NCBI GenBank assembly: GCA_964553915.1
Contig: CAZKMM010000133.1
Span: forward strand, 1-6,282
Origin: CAZKMM01 sp964553915
Lineage (GTDB): Bacteria; RBG-13-61-14; DRUE01
DNA: 6,282 nt
Reading direction: 5' to 3'
Each line of letters starts with the position of its first letter. Positions within the stretch are counted from its first letter, which is position 1. The notes beneath the pieces were generated by a model. It was not told the DNA's origin. It made no database searches and worked only from the letters and a program-made list of their open reading frames with translations. The position numbers and the translations under genes were made by a program. Shown here one piece after another: positions 1 through 6,282 of the stretch.

Positions 1-58
1 GTGGTTCCAGTGGATGGCGGATTCAATGCTTATAGCGGAGTTTGAGCAGAGCAAATGA
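1..58 (+). CDS. 3' end of an unidentified upstream gene (partial)
   Basis: Reading from base 2, an open frame runs in from the left edge and ends at TGA 56-58, giving the C-terminal residues WFQWMADSMLIAEFEQSK. Its stop overlaps the start of the next gene as ATGA (55-58), the usual sign of translational coupling within one operon, which is why I prefer this frame. A second frame, starting at base 1, also stays open for 14 codons and stops at 43-45, so the choice is not certain. Eighteen residues are too few to name the product. By position it should belong to the same sugar-related operon as the two genes that follow. Confidence 0.55.
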   Translation, partial: WFQWMADSMLIAEFEQSK

Positions 59-1512
59 GCTTCAAGCCAGGGATTAACTTTTTCGGAAAGCTCCATCACC
101 CGGCAATTGGCATCCGGATTCCAGAAATTTTCTTACCCGGAATTACCTCTGCCCTGAGACAATATCATACCGCCGGTGGATTGATGCTCAGCTATGGTCG
201 CGAGACCAGCACCGAAAAAATCATCAATGCTCCCTTAGGGAAATATCCCCTAAGTCTTGGTCATACTGGCACCAGCATTCGGTTTTATTTGAGAGAGGCT
301 CAAAAATGGGCGAGAAGGCAAAAAATTTCCGTGGAGCTGGAAGCAGACCATTTGATTATCATCGGCTCGCCTGAGCGAGCGGTTAAGCGGATTGAAGGAG
401 TATTTGAGAAAGGAAGAATCAGCTCCAGACAACTGGAAGCGAGCTTCAGATATAATTTCTCTGCTTTGAGAGAAGCTCTCTCCACTGTTCGGGTTGGATG
501 CTTTACCACCGACACCTCAGACTTGTTCAACCTGGAAGTGGATAGCTGGAGCAAGAGAGAGCGGGAAAAGAAATTTCAAAAAATTACTGATTTCCGAACC
601 AGAAAGGAGCTTCAAGCCCGATATCTGGACCGAGGTTTTTTGCTTGGGGCGGTTGATGGAGCAGAATATCAGGTTCGGTTTGAATGGGAGGAGGTTATTG
701 CTCTTTATTTAAAGTATCAGGAGAGTTTAAAAGCCAATGCCAGGCTTTATGATTATCTTCGGCGTCGGCTGGGGAAAAATTTTGGGTTTGAAATTTCTAT
801 GGATGAGACCGAATTCCTTACCCCGCTAAAAGATGCCCTTTTTTATCTTAATGAATGGACAGTTTCGGGCAGGCATTTTGATTATTTTGCTCCGAATATC
901 GGTTTTAAGAAGCGCTCGGATTATACTGGCTCGCTTTCCGCTTTAGAGAGGCGGGTAAAGAAATTTTCTGCCCTCTGCAGATATTTTGATTCTGCACTGC
1001 TCAGCTTTCATTCCGGAAGTGGCACCAGTCCCTGGAGCGGAAAAGGAAAAGAGGTTTATCCGGTGCTTTTAAGAGCTACTGGCGAAAAGTTAAAATACAA
1101 AATCTCTGGAGTTTATTATGAACTTTTGCTGGAGCTTTTAGCTGGTGGAAAAGCGGGCAGGAGCGGGCTGGAGCTTTTTCAGGAGATTTTTGACCGGGTA
1201 TATGAATTTTGCTGGGAGCAAGTAAGAGGAGGAGGGGAGCTGGCAAGCCCGCTTTTGAAAAAACAGCTTTTAAAATATGAGCGGGATTTAAAAGCTGGCA
1301 GAAGCAAAGCCAGGGATTGTCGGGCGGATTTCTTTCGGTTTCATTCCTGGCTGGCTTTAACCTTCCGGGATGAGAAGGGAAGAAGAATTTATCGCCAGGA
1401 ATTGGTGGAGTTATATCAGAAAAATTCTCGCTTTCGGAGAGTAATTGACCGGGAGGTTTTTGCCCTTACTGAGAGATTAATCAGGGGATTAAAATTTGAA
1501 AACAACTACTGA
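55..1512 (+). CDS. UxaE-family (tagaturonate/fructuronate epimerase-like) protein, divergent
   Basis: This is a soluble 485-residue protein with no signal peptide or membrane segment, so probably cytosolic. By recall of the Thermotoga UxaE sequence, the core matches that family in order: EADH (96-99), FTTDTSD (150-156), FEISMDETE (245-253), IGFKKRSDYTG (282-292), SFHSGSG (317-323) and the KISGVYYELL segment (349-358). Its length is also close to the roughly 480 residues of that enzyme. UxaE interconverts D-tagaturonate and D-fructuronate in hexuronate catabolism. The conserved Asp, Glu and His in these motifs are plausible metal or catalytic residues, but this is inference. The first 95 residues do not show the glycine-rich GDRLG..TPxH stretch I expect in canonical members, so the substrate may differ. 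The ATG at 55 is the only start available after the in-frame stop at 43-45; its ribosome site is weak, consistent with coupling to the upstream gene. The family call is fairly firm, the reaction is not. Confidence 0.68.
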   Translation: MSFKPGINFFGKLHHPAIGIRIPEIFLPGITSALRQYHTAGGLMLSYGRETSTEKIINAPLGKYPLSLGHTGTSIRFYLREAQKWARRQKISVELEADHLIIIGSPERAVKRIEGVFEKGRISSRQLEASFRYNFSALREALSTVRVGCFTTDTSDLFNLEVDSWSKREREKKFQKITDFRTRKELQARYLDRGFLLGAVDGAEYQVRFEWEEVIALYLKYQESLKANARLYDYLRRRLGKNFGFEISMDETEFLTPLKDALFYLNEWTVSGRHFDYFAPNIGFKKRSDYTGSLSALERRVKKFSALCRYFDSALLSFHSGSGTSPWSGKGKEVYPVLLRATGEKLKYKISGVYYELLLELLAGGKAGRSGLELFQEIFDRVYEFCWEQVRGGGELASPLLKKQLLKYERDLKAGRSKARDCRADFFRFHSWLALTFRDEKGRRIYRQELVELYQKNSRFRRVIDREVFALTERLIRGLKFENNY

Positions 1513-1519
1513 GGAGGAG
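1511..1519 (+). promoter_or_regulatory. Shine-Dalgarno site of the GH31 gene
   Basis: GAGGAGGAG begins inside the stop codon of the preceding gene, and its GGAGG (1513-1517) lies six bases before the ATG at 1524. This strong site fixes the start and suggests efficient translation as the downstream gene of an operon. Confidence 0.85.
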
Positions 1520-1523
1520 CGAG

Positions 1524-3197
1524 ATGAAAAAAATTTTTGTGCTTGGTTTGATTTTTTTCGGGCTGATTTTTTCCCAGAGCCTTAAATCCCGGAAGGTGGA
1601 ATATCCAAAGTTCATCTTCGGGCATATTGTCTGGGAGGATGAATCCACCAGCCAGAGCCTGCGCCAGCTGGTTGATGGGTATCTGGAAAGAGATATTCCG
1701 GTTTCAGGAGTAATTATTGACAGCCCCTGGGAGACCACCTACAACAGCTTTGAATTTGATACCACCCGCTTCCCGGACTACCAGAAGCTTTTAAAAGAAC
1801 TAAAAGCAAAAAACATTGCTATTATTCTCTGGATTACCAGTGCCATCAATACTGAAGACCCGGAGTATCAATACTGCAGAGAGCAGGGATATTTTGTGCC
1901 CGGATTTGAAAAATACAAATGGTGGAAGGGAACAGGAGGACTGATTGATTTTAAAAATCCCCGGGCAAGGGAATTCTGGCATAAGCGGGTTGATAAGGCA
2001 CTGGCGCTTGATATTGACGGCTGGAAGGTGGATGGAATAGATGGTGGAATGGCAGTTATAAGCCCGAGGAAGCGAAAGGAATATGCCCAGGCTTATTATT
2101 CAGATTTTTTCTATTACAGCCGGAAAAAGACCGGCAAACCAATCGTGATTATGGCAAGAGGAATTGAGGAATTCAACGAGCATACCCTGGGATTACCAGG
2201 CTGGCTTAATCCCCTCCGGCTGGGAATTCCTTTAACCTATGCTCCCAGGGAAGTGAGCTTTATGACCTGGATGGGAGACCAGGACCCGAGCTGGAATGGT
2301 CTTCGGGTTGCCTGGAGGGATTTTAAAAAGAGTGCTCAGGCAGGATATTTAAATCCCGGGTTTGATATCTTTGGCTATCGCTCGGGCGAGCCAGATAAAG
2401 AGCTGTTTATCCGCTGGGCACAGTGGGGAGCTTTTTCTCCCCTGATGGAAAACGGCGGAATTGCAGAGCATCGCCCCTGGGCTTATGATGAGCAGACCGT
2501 TGAAATTTACCGCCGGCTTGCGGTCTGGCACGAGGAGCTGGGATGGTATTTATACAGCCTGGCAGAAAAAAGATATTTGCAGGGAAAAAGTCTGGTGGAG
2601 ATTTTAAAAGACCAGAGCTATCTGCTGGGCAATGATGTTTTTATTACCAGAATCTCCCGCCCGGGCGGAAAAGCCCGGATAGAATTCCCGCCGGGAAGCT
2701 GGAGATACTGGTATGAGCTTTCAGAGAGCCATCAAGCCGGGGAGAAGCTGAGAAAAACCTTTCCTCTTAAAGAATATCCGGTTTATCTTCGCTCCGGGAG
2801 TTTAATTCCCCTCTGGGTAAGCTCCTCTTATGGCAGGCATCAGCTCAATCCGGATTTTAACCAGCAGGATACTTTCTGGCTCATTCCCGGAGAAGGGCAG
2901 GGAAGCAGGGAGCTGATTTATCCCTATCCAGAGATGAGCAAAGCCCGGGTAAGCTGGAAGCGGACTGAAAAGAGCCTTGAACTTTCTGCCCGGAACCTGA
3001 AAAAGCCAGTGGTGGTGCTGGTGGAGGGGATAGAGCATCTGCCGAAAAAAGTGCTTGCCAATGGAAAAAGGCTGAAATCAAAGCCCTGCCCGGAAATTTC
3101 TCCAAGAGATGATTCTGGATTTTGCTTAAAACCTGCTCAGCTTTATATCCTGATTTCTCCCAGCAAGGGAAGGGCAGAGCTGGCAGTTGAATTTTAG
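1524..3197 (+). CDS. Exported GH31-family alpha-glycosidase lacking the N-terminal beta-sandwich domain
   Basis: This 557-residue glycoside hydrolase is expected to act outside the cytoplasm. Residues 1-19 look like a signal peptide: MKK, then a hydrophobic run (4-16), then SQS. No lipobox cysteine is seen. The (beta/alpha)8 barrel begins almost at once (GVIIDSPWE, 62-70) and holds the GH31 nucleophile signature GWKVDG with Asp170. The probable acid/base, Asp252, lies in TWMGDQ. The barrel continues through GFDIFGYRSGEPD (279-291) and RWAQWGAFSPLMENGG (297-312), with His316 in AEHRPW. A proximal beta domain follows (about 366-430: LLGNDVF, PPGSWRYW, PVYLRSGSLIPL), then a tail of about 125 residues resembling a short beta domain. 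Most GH31 enzymes carry a roughly 200-residue N-terminal beta-sandwich; here it is missing, yet a signal peptide and a strong ribosome site stand at the start, so this looks native rather than truncated. The family allows alpha-glucosidase, alpha-xylosidase, alpha-galactosidase and other activities; I cannot choose among them. It lies 11 bases after the UxaE-like gene, so is probably co-transcribed. Confidence 0.85.
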   Translation: MKKIFVLGLIFFGLIFSQSLKSRKVEYPKFIFGHIVWEDESTSQSLRQLVDGYLERDIPVSGVIIDSPWETTYNSFEFDTTRFPDYQKLLKELKAKNIAIILWITSAINTEDPEYQYCREQGYFVPGFEKYKWWKGTGGLIDFKNPRAREFWHKRVDKALALDIDGWKVDGIDGGMAVISPRKRKEYAQAYYSDFFYYSRKKTGKPIVIMARGIEEFNEHTLGLPGWLNPLRLGIPLTYAPREVSFMTWMGDQDPSWNGLRVAWRDFKKSAQAGYLNPGFDIFGYRSGEPDKELFIRWAQWGAFSPLMENGGIAEHRPWAYDEQTVEIYRRLAVWHEELGWYLYSLAEKRYLQGKSLVEILKDQSYLLGNDVFITRISRPGGKARIEFPPGSWRYWYELSESHQAGEKLRKTFPLKEYPVYLRSGSLIPLWVSSSYGRHQLNPDFNQQDTFWLIPGEGQGSRELIYPYPEMSKARVSWKRTEKSLELSARNLKKPVVVLVEGIEHLPKKVLANGKRLKSKPCPEISPRDDSGFCLKPAQLYILISPSKGRAELAVEF

Positions 3198-3970
3198 CCT
3201 TTCAGAGAAAAGAGCTTTAAGACATTTTCCGTGGTCTTGCTTGCCACCTCTTCCAGAGAAGTATTTTTCAGCTCTGCGATTTTTTCTGCAACAAATTTTA
3301 CATAAGCTGGCTGGTTTCTTTTTCCCCGATAAGGCTCCGGAGCCAGGAAGGGGCAGTCGGTCTCTATGAGCAGATGCTCAAGGGAGATTTCTTTTACCAC
3401 CTCAGGTAGCTGGCGGGCGTTTTTAAAAGTGATGACTCCGGGAATGGAGAGGTAAAATCCCATCTTCACCAGTTGTTTTGCCAGCTCCAGGCTCCCGGAA
3501 TAGCAGTGCATTACCGCCTGTTTTATCTTCATCTCTTTGAGAATCTTGAAAGTTTTATCGTGAGCATCTCGGGAGTGAATCACCACCGGAAGCTCCAGTT
3601 CCCGGGCAAGCTCAAGCTGTTCATAAAAGACCTTTTCCTGAACCTCTCTGGGAGAATATTCCTTGGCAAAATCCAGACCGATCTCACCAATTGCCACCAC
3701 CCTGGGTTTTTGTGCCAGTTCAACAATCTCATCCCTTACCTGAGGAGACCAGATTTTGGCATCATGAGGATGAATTCCGACTGTGGAGAAAATATTTTGA
3801 TACCTGCGGGCAAGCTCCAGGCTCCGGTAAGCACTTTTCAGCTCCTCACCGGCACCAATATTGATAATCCACTTTACCCCGGCTTGTTCTGCCTGCCGGA
3901 TGACCTGCTCCCGGTCATCATCAAACGCAGAAAAATCCAGATGAGCGTGGCTATCTACCAGTTCCAGCAT
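3194..3970 (-). CDS. tatD: TatD/YcfH-family metal-dependent deoxyribonuclease
   Basis: This 258-residue, full-length member of the TatD amidohydrolase-like TIM-barrel family consists of cytosolic enzymes with 3'-5' exonuclease or DNase activity linked to DNA repair and quality control. All metal-site motifs are present in order: DSHAHLD (6-12, His8 and His10), GIHPH (65-69), GEIGLD (95-100, Glu96), IHSRDA (131-136, His132), HCYSGS (155-160, His155) and ETDCPFLAP (203-211, Asp205). The C-terminal helix pattern with NVLKLF (249-254) is also typical. The start is supported by the usual position of DSHAHLD a few residues from the N-terminus. The ribosome site is weak (AAGG at 3982-3985, 11 bases from the ATG), and the gene starts two bases after the metG stop, so translation is probably coupled. 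Its stop overlaps that of the convergent GH31 gene. The symbol is a family name; the paralogue (tatD or ycfH) cannot be told from sequence alone. Confidence 0.95.
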   Translation of the reverse strand: MLELVDSHAHLDFSAFDDDREQVIRQAEQAGVKWIINIGAGEELKSAYRSLELARRYQNIFSTVGIHPHDAKIWSPQVRDEIVELAQKPRVVAIGEIGLDFAKEYSPREVQEKVFYEQLELARELELPVVIHSRDAHDKTFKILKEMKIKQAVMHCYSGSLELAKQLVKMGFYLSIPGVITFKNARQLPEVVKEISLEHLLIETDCPFLAPEPYRGKRNQPAYVKFVAEKIAELKNTSLEEVASKTTENVLKLFSLKG

Positions 3971-3972
3971 TT

Positions 3973-5508
3973 TTATTCCAGCCTTGGGAAAAGGGGAGGG
4001 GTCTTTTTAATTCTGGCTCTGGGCTTAAACCGGGAGAAGTCTATATTCTCAGAAAGCACTGCCTCGGTAAAAGATTCTTCTTCCAGTCCCAGCCCCTGAA
4101 AAATCTTTTGGGCGCTTTTGGGCATAAACGGATAAATAAAAAGCCCCACCGCGCGCAAGCCGGCTCCTGCGTAAAAAAGAATCGTCTTTAGTCGCTCTTT
4201 TTTCTCCGGCTCCTTTGCCAGGCTCCAGGGAGCAGTGGTATCAAGATATTTGTTAATCTGATTGATATATTCCCAGATTTCTATCAAAGCCTTGTGAAAG
4301 GCAAAAATTTTAAAGTATTTTTCCAGCTCTTTCTCCGTGCGGAGGACCGATTCTTCTAATTCCCGGTCCAAGCCTTCTCTTTCAGCAGGAGGAGAAATCT
4401 CTCCGTCAAGATACCGACTCACCATTCCACAGAGCCGGCTCAATAAATTGCCCAGGTCGTTTGCCAGGTCTGAATTGATTCTCTGTTTTAAGGCAGAGAT
4501 AGAAAAATCTCCATCCTGACCAAATGCCACCTCCCGAAGGAGAAAATAGCGGAAGGCATCCAGCCCGTATTCATTGATAATTTGATACGGGTCAACAAAA
4601 TTGCCCAGAGATTTACTCATCTTCTGACCTTCATTGGTCCACCAGCCGTGAGCAAAAATGGTTCTGGGTAGCTCAATTCCAGCACTCATCAAAAGGCAGG
4701 GCCAATAAACCGTATGGTGCCGAAGAATGTCCTTTCCGATCAGATGGACATCCGCGGGCCAGAAGCTCTCAAATTTTCCTTCCTTATCTTCGGGCCAGCC
4801 CAGAGCAGATATATAGTTAATCAAAGCATCCACCCAGACATAAGTAATATGCCCCTCTGCAAAGGGAATAGGCACTCCCCAGTCAAAACTGGTTCTGGAG
4901 ATGGAAAGGTCCCGCAGTCCCTGCTGAACAAAGCTCTTGATTTCATTAGCCCGCACCTCAGGAAGGACAAACTCGGGATTTTGCTCCAGATGTTTTAAAA
5001 GCTTGCTCTGATATTTGCTCAGCCGAAAAAAATAGCTCGGCTCCTTGAGCTTCTCCACCGGACGGTGGCACTGGGGGCAGTTTCCCTGCTCATCTAACTG
5101 CATTTCGGTCCAGTAGGTTTCGCAGGGAACACAATACCAGTCCTCATATTCGCCCAGATAGATATCCTGATTCTGATTCAGGCGGTTTAAAAATTCCTGC
5201 ACCGCTCTGGTATGGCGTTCCTCGGTGGTGCGGATGAAATCGTCATATTCAATTTCCATTGCCTTCCAGAGTTCTTTAAACCGCTCCGCATTCTTATCTG
5301 CCAGCTCCTTTGGGCTGATGCCCTGTTCCTGAGCAGTGCGTTGAATTTTCTGCCCGTGCTCATCCGTTCCGGTGAGAAAGAAAACCTTTTTTCCTTTGAG
5401 CTTCCAGTAGCGGGCAAGCACATCCGCGGATAGAGTGGTATAAGCGTGTCCGATATGAGGAACATCATTAACATAGTAAATTGGAGTGGTGACATAAAAT
5501 TTTTCCAT
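3973..5508 (-). CDS. metG: Methionyl-tRNA synthetase, short form
   Basis: This cytosolic class I aminoacyl-tRNA synthetase charges tRNA(Met) with methionine using ATP. The 511-residue protein opens with YVTTPIYYVN (5-14) and the HIGH motif (18-21), followed by GTDEHG (47-52). An inserted zinc knuckle is formed by Cys126, Cys129, Cys144 and Cys147. The methionine-site region is at FDWGVPIP (208-215) and VWVDALINY (224-232), and KMSKS is at 296-300. A helical anticodon-binding domain follows (about 345-495), including the WSLAK segment (428-432). The protein ends at PPLFPRLE, where longer MetRS proteins continue through a linker into a Trbp111-like tRNA-binding domain; that domain is absent, which is a known short form. 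The ATG at 5506-5508 is fixed by a strong Shine-Dalgarno site inside the end of ricT, one base away. No T-box or other leader is possible immediately upstream because of this packing. Confidence 0.98.
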   Translation of the reverse strand: MEKFYVTTPIYYVNDVPHIGHAYTTLSADVLARYWKLKGKKVFFLTGTDEHGQKIQRTAQEQGISPKELADKNAERFKELWKAMEIEYDDFIRTTEERHTRAVQEFLNRLNQNQDIYLGEYEDWYCVPCETYWTEMQLDEQGNCPQCHRPVEKLKEPSYFFRLSKYQSKLLKHLEQNPEFVLPEVRANEIKSFVQQGLRDLSISRTSFDWGVPIPFAEGHITYVWVDALINYISALGWPEDKEGKFESFWPADVHLIGKDILRHHTVYWPCLLMSAGIELPRTIFAHGWWTNEGQKMSKSLGNFVDPYQIINEYGLDAFRYFLLREVAFGQDGDFSISALKQRINSDLANDLGNLLSRLCGMVSRYLDGEISPPAEREGLDRELEESVLRTEKELEKYFKIFAFHKALIEIWEYINQINKYLDTTAPWSLAKEPEKKERLKTILFYAGAGLRAVGLFIYPFMPKSAQKIFQGLGLEEESFTEAVLSENIDFSRFKPRARIKKTPPLFPRLE

Positions 5509-5509
5509 C

Positions 5510-6282
5510 TTACTCCTCCAGCTCTTTTAACTCCTCAGGAATTTCCGGCTCCTCTCCGGCGGGAATCAACTCCTTTATCTCATCAGCAGGGAAACTCTTT
5601 TGCCTTCCATCCTCAAACTCCACAGTCACCCTTTGAAATAGGGGATTAAGCTCCACCACCCTGGCTTCGCCTTCTGGGGTGGAAACATAACTTCCTTTTT
5701 GGGGCATCTTTTCCAATAGCTCCTGATAAAGCGGATGCTCAAAAGTCAAACAGCACATCAATCTTCCGCAAACTCCGCTCACCTTAGCAGGATTCATCGC
5801 CAGGTTCTGGTCTTTTGCCATTCGCACCGAAACCGGAGAGAACTCGGTAAGAAAACTGGCACAGCACACCACCCGCCCGCAGTTGCCAACCGCACCTATC
5901 AGCTTGGCTTCATCTCTTACCCCAATCTGCCTCATTTCTATCCGGGTATGGAGCTGGCGAGCCAGGTCTTTAACCAGCTCCCGAAAATCCACCCTCTGCT
6001 CTGCGGTATAATAAAAAATTGCCCGGGAGCCATCGTGCATATACTCTACCCGAACCAGTTTCATATTCAGACCCCGAGCTTTGATTCGCTCCAGACAGAA
6101 TTCAAAAGCCTTTTTCTCCCGTTCCCGGTTCTTTCGGTCCCGTTCAAAATCCGAACGAGACGCTTTTCTGACTACTGGTTTTAAATCCTTTGGGCACTGC
6201 TGTGCAGGTAAACTAAAAACCGGGGTCACCACCCGTGCCATTGCCAGCCCCATTTCAGTCTCCACCAGCACCCAGTCGCCAA
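5510..6282 (-). CDS. ricT: PSP1-domain protein RicT/YaaT, 5' end beyond window
   Basis: This is the C-terminal roughly 256 residues of a RicT (YaaT) family protein. In Bacillus subtilis RicT forms the Y-complex with RicA and RicF, binds iron-sulfur clusters and directs RNase Y; in other phyla its role is less known. Numbering from the GTG at 6271, the PSP1 core contains LVRVEYMHDGSRAIFYY (72-88). The family's cysteine sets are intact: Cys131, Cys136 and Cys137 in NCGRVVCC, and Cys168, Cys173 and Cys174 in VCGRLMCC. An acidic Glu/Pro-rich tail (about 239-253) ends the protein. The GTG at 6271 is probably not the start: the frame stays open to the edge and the preceding codons read GDW, giving GDWVLVETEMG, the usual early strand of these proteins. 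About 25-30 residues are probably missing. The stop lies one base from metG, so the two are surely co-transcribed. Confidence 0.93.
   Translation of the reverse strand, partial: GDWVLVETEMGLAMARVVTPVFSLPAQQCPKDLKPVVRKASRSDFERDRKNREREKKAFEFCLERIKARGLNMKLVRVEYMHDGSRAIFYYTAEQRVDFRELVKDLARQLHTRIEMRQIGVRDEAKLIGAVGNCGRVVCCASFLTEFSPVSVRMAKDQNLAMNPAKVSGVCGRLMCCLTFEHPLYQELLEKMPQKGSYVSTPEGEARVVELNPLFQRVTVEFEDGRQKSFPADEIKELIPAGEEPEIPEELKELEE
5513..5519 (-). promoter_or_regulatory. Shine-Dalgarno site of metG
   Basis: On the minus strand GGAGGAG lies over the last codons of ricT, with GGAGG (5515-5519) six bases from the metG ATG. It settles the metG start and means the ribosome finishing ricT uncovers or reaches the metG site directly. 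Confidence 0.85.

Noticed and set aside
1..45. Open frame from base 1 reading VVPVDGGFNAYSGV before TGA 43-45
   Set aside because: It could be the true end of the upstream gene, but the alternative frame ending in an ATGA overlap fits the tight operon spacing better; too short to decide firmly.
1128..1178. Repeated 12-mer GCTGGAGCTTTT at 1128-1139 and 1167-1178
   Set aside because: Both copies are in frame and encode similar Leu-Glu-Leu helix stretches; this is codon and composition bias, not a mobile or regulatory repeat.
3198..3232. Short inverted-repeat-like bases (CTTTCAGAGAAAAG and AAAGAGCTTT) just beyond the GH31 stop
   Set aside because: The stems are only four or five pairs, AT-rich and imperfect, lack a following T run, and lie in the tatD coding sequence, so they do not make a credible terminator.
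3473..4099. A 208-codon plus-strand open frame across the tatD-metG junction
   Set aside because: It is antisense to two clearly conserved genes with intact motifs, has no supporting ribosome site that I can see, and its translation resembles no family.
5735..6184. A 149-codon plus-strand open frame inside ricT
   Set aside because: It lies antisense to the conserved cysteine region of ricT; its His/Pro/Ser-rich translation is typical of a shadow frame.

Overview
The window carries two gene blocks pointing at each other, packed without spacers, with coding density close to 100%. No RNA gene, CRISPR array, insertion sequence, repeat array or obvious promoter or terminator was found. The strong purine-rich Shine-Dalgarno sites, the RicT-metG-tatD order and the MetRS type indicate a bacterium. 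Moderate GC (judged by eye, not computed) and the tight packing would fit an uncultured or thermophilic anaerobic lineage, but the window alone does not fix the phylum.

Left half, plus strand (1-3197): a sugar-related block. It begins with the last codons of an unidentified upstream gene, whose stop overlaps the next start as ATGA. Next is a 485-aa protein that I read as a divergent member of the UxaE (tagaturonate/fructuronate 4-epimerase) family. After 11 bases comes a 557-aa protein with an apparent signal peptide, a recognisable GH31 catalytic barrel and a proximal beta domain, but no N-terminal beta-sandwich domain. The arrangement suggests an operon in which an exported or surface alpha-glycosidase releases a sugar and a cytosolic epimerase-like enzyme handles a sugar or sugar acid. 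Neither substrate can be read from the sequence.

Right half, minus strand (3194-6282): a housekeeping block in the order ricT (5'-truncated by the window edge), metG, tatD, with gaps of 1 and 2 bases. ricT encodes a PSP1-domain protein with the six paired cysteines of the RicT/YaaT family. metG encodes a short methionyl-tRNA synthetase without the C-terminal tRNA-binding domain. tatD encodes a TatD/YcfH-type metal-dependent nuclease. This gene order recurs in many bacteria, for example in loosened form in Bacillus subtilis, so the block is ordinary.

The two blocks meet tail to tail, and their stop codons share the bases TTAG at 3194-3197. There is therefore no intergenic space for a dedicated terminator. 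The part most worth a second look is the sugar block: the UxaE-like protein keeps the core family motifs but differs in its N-terminal part, and it sits beside an unusually short GH31 enzyme.
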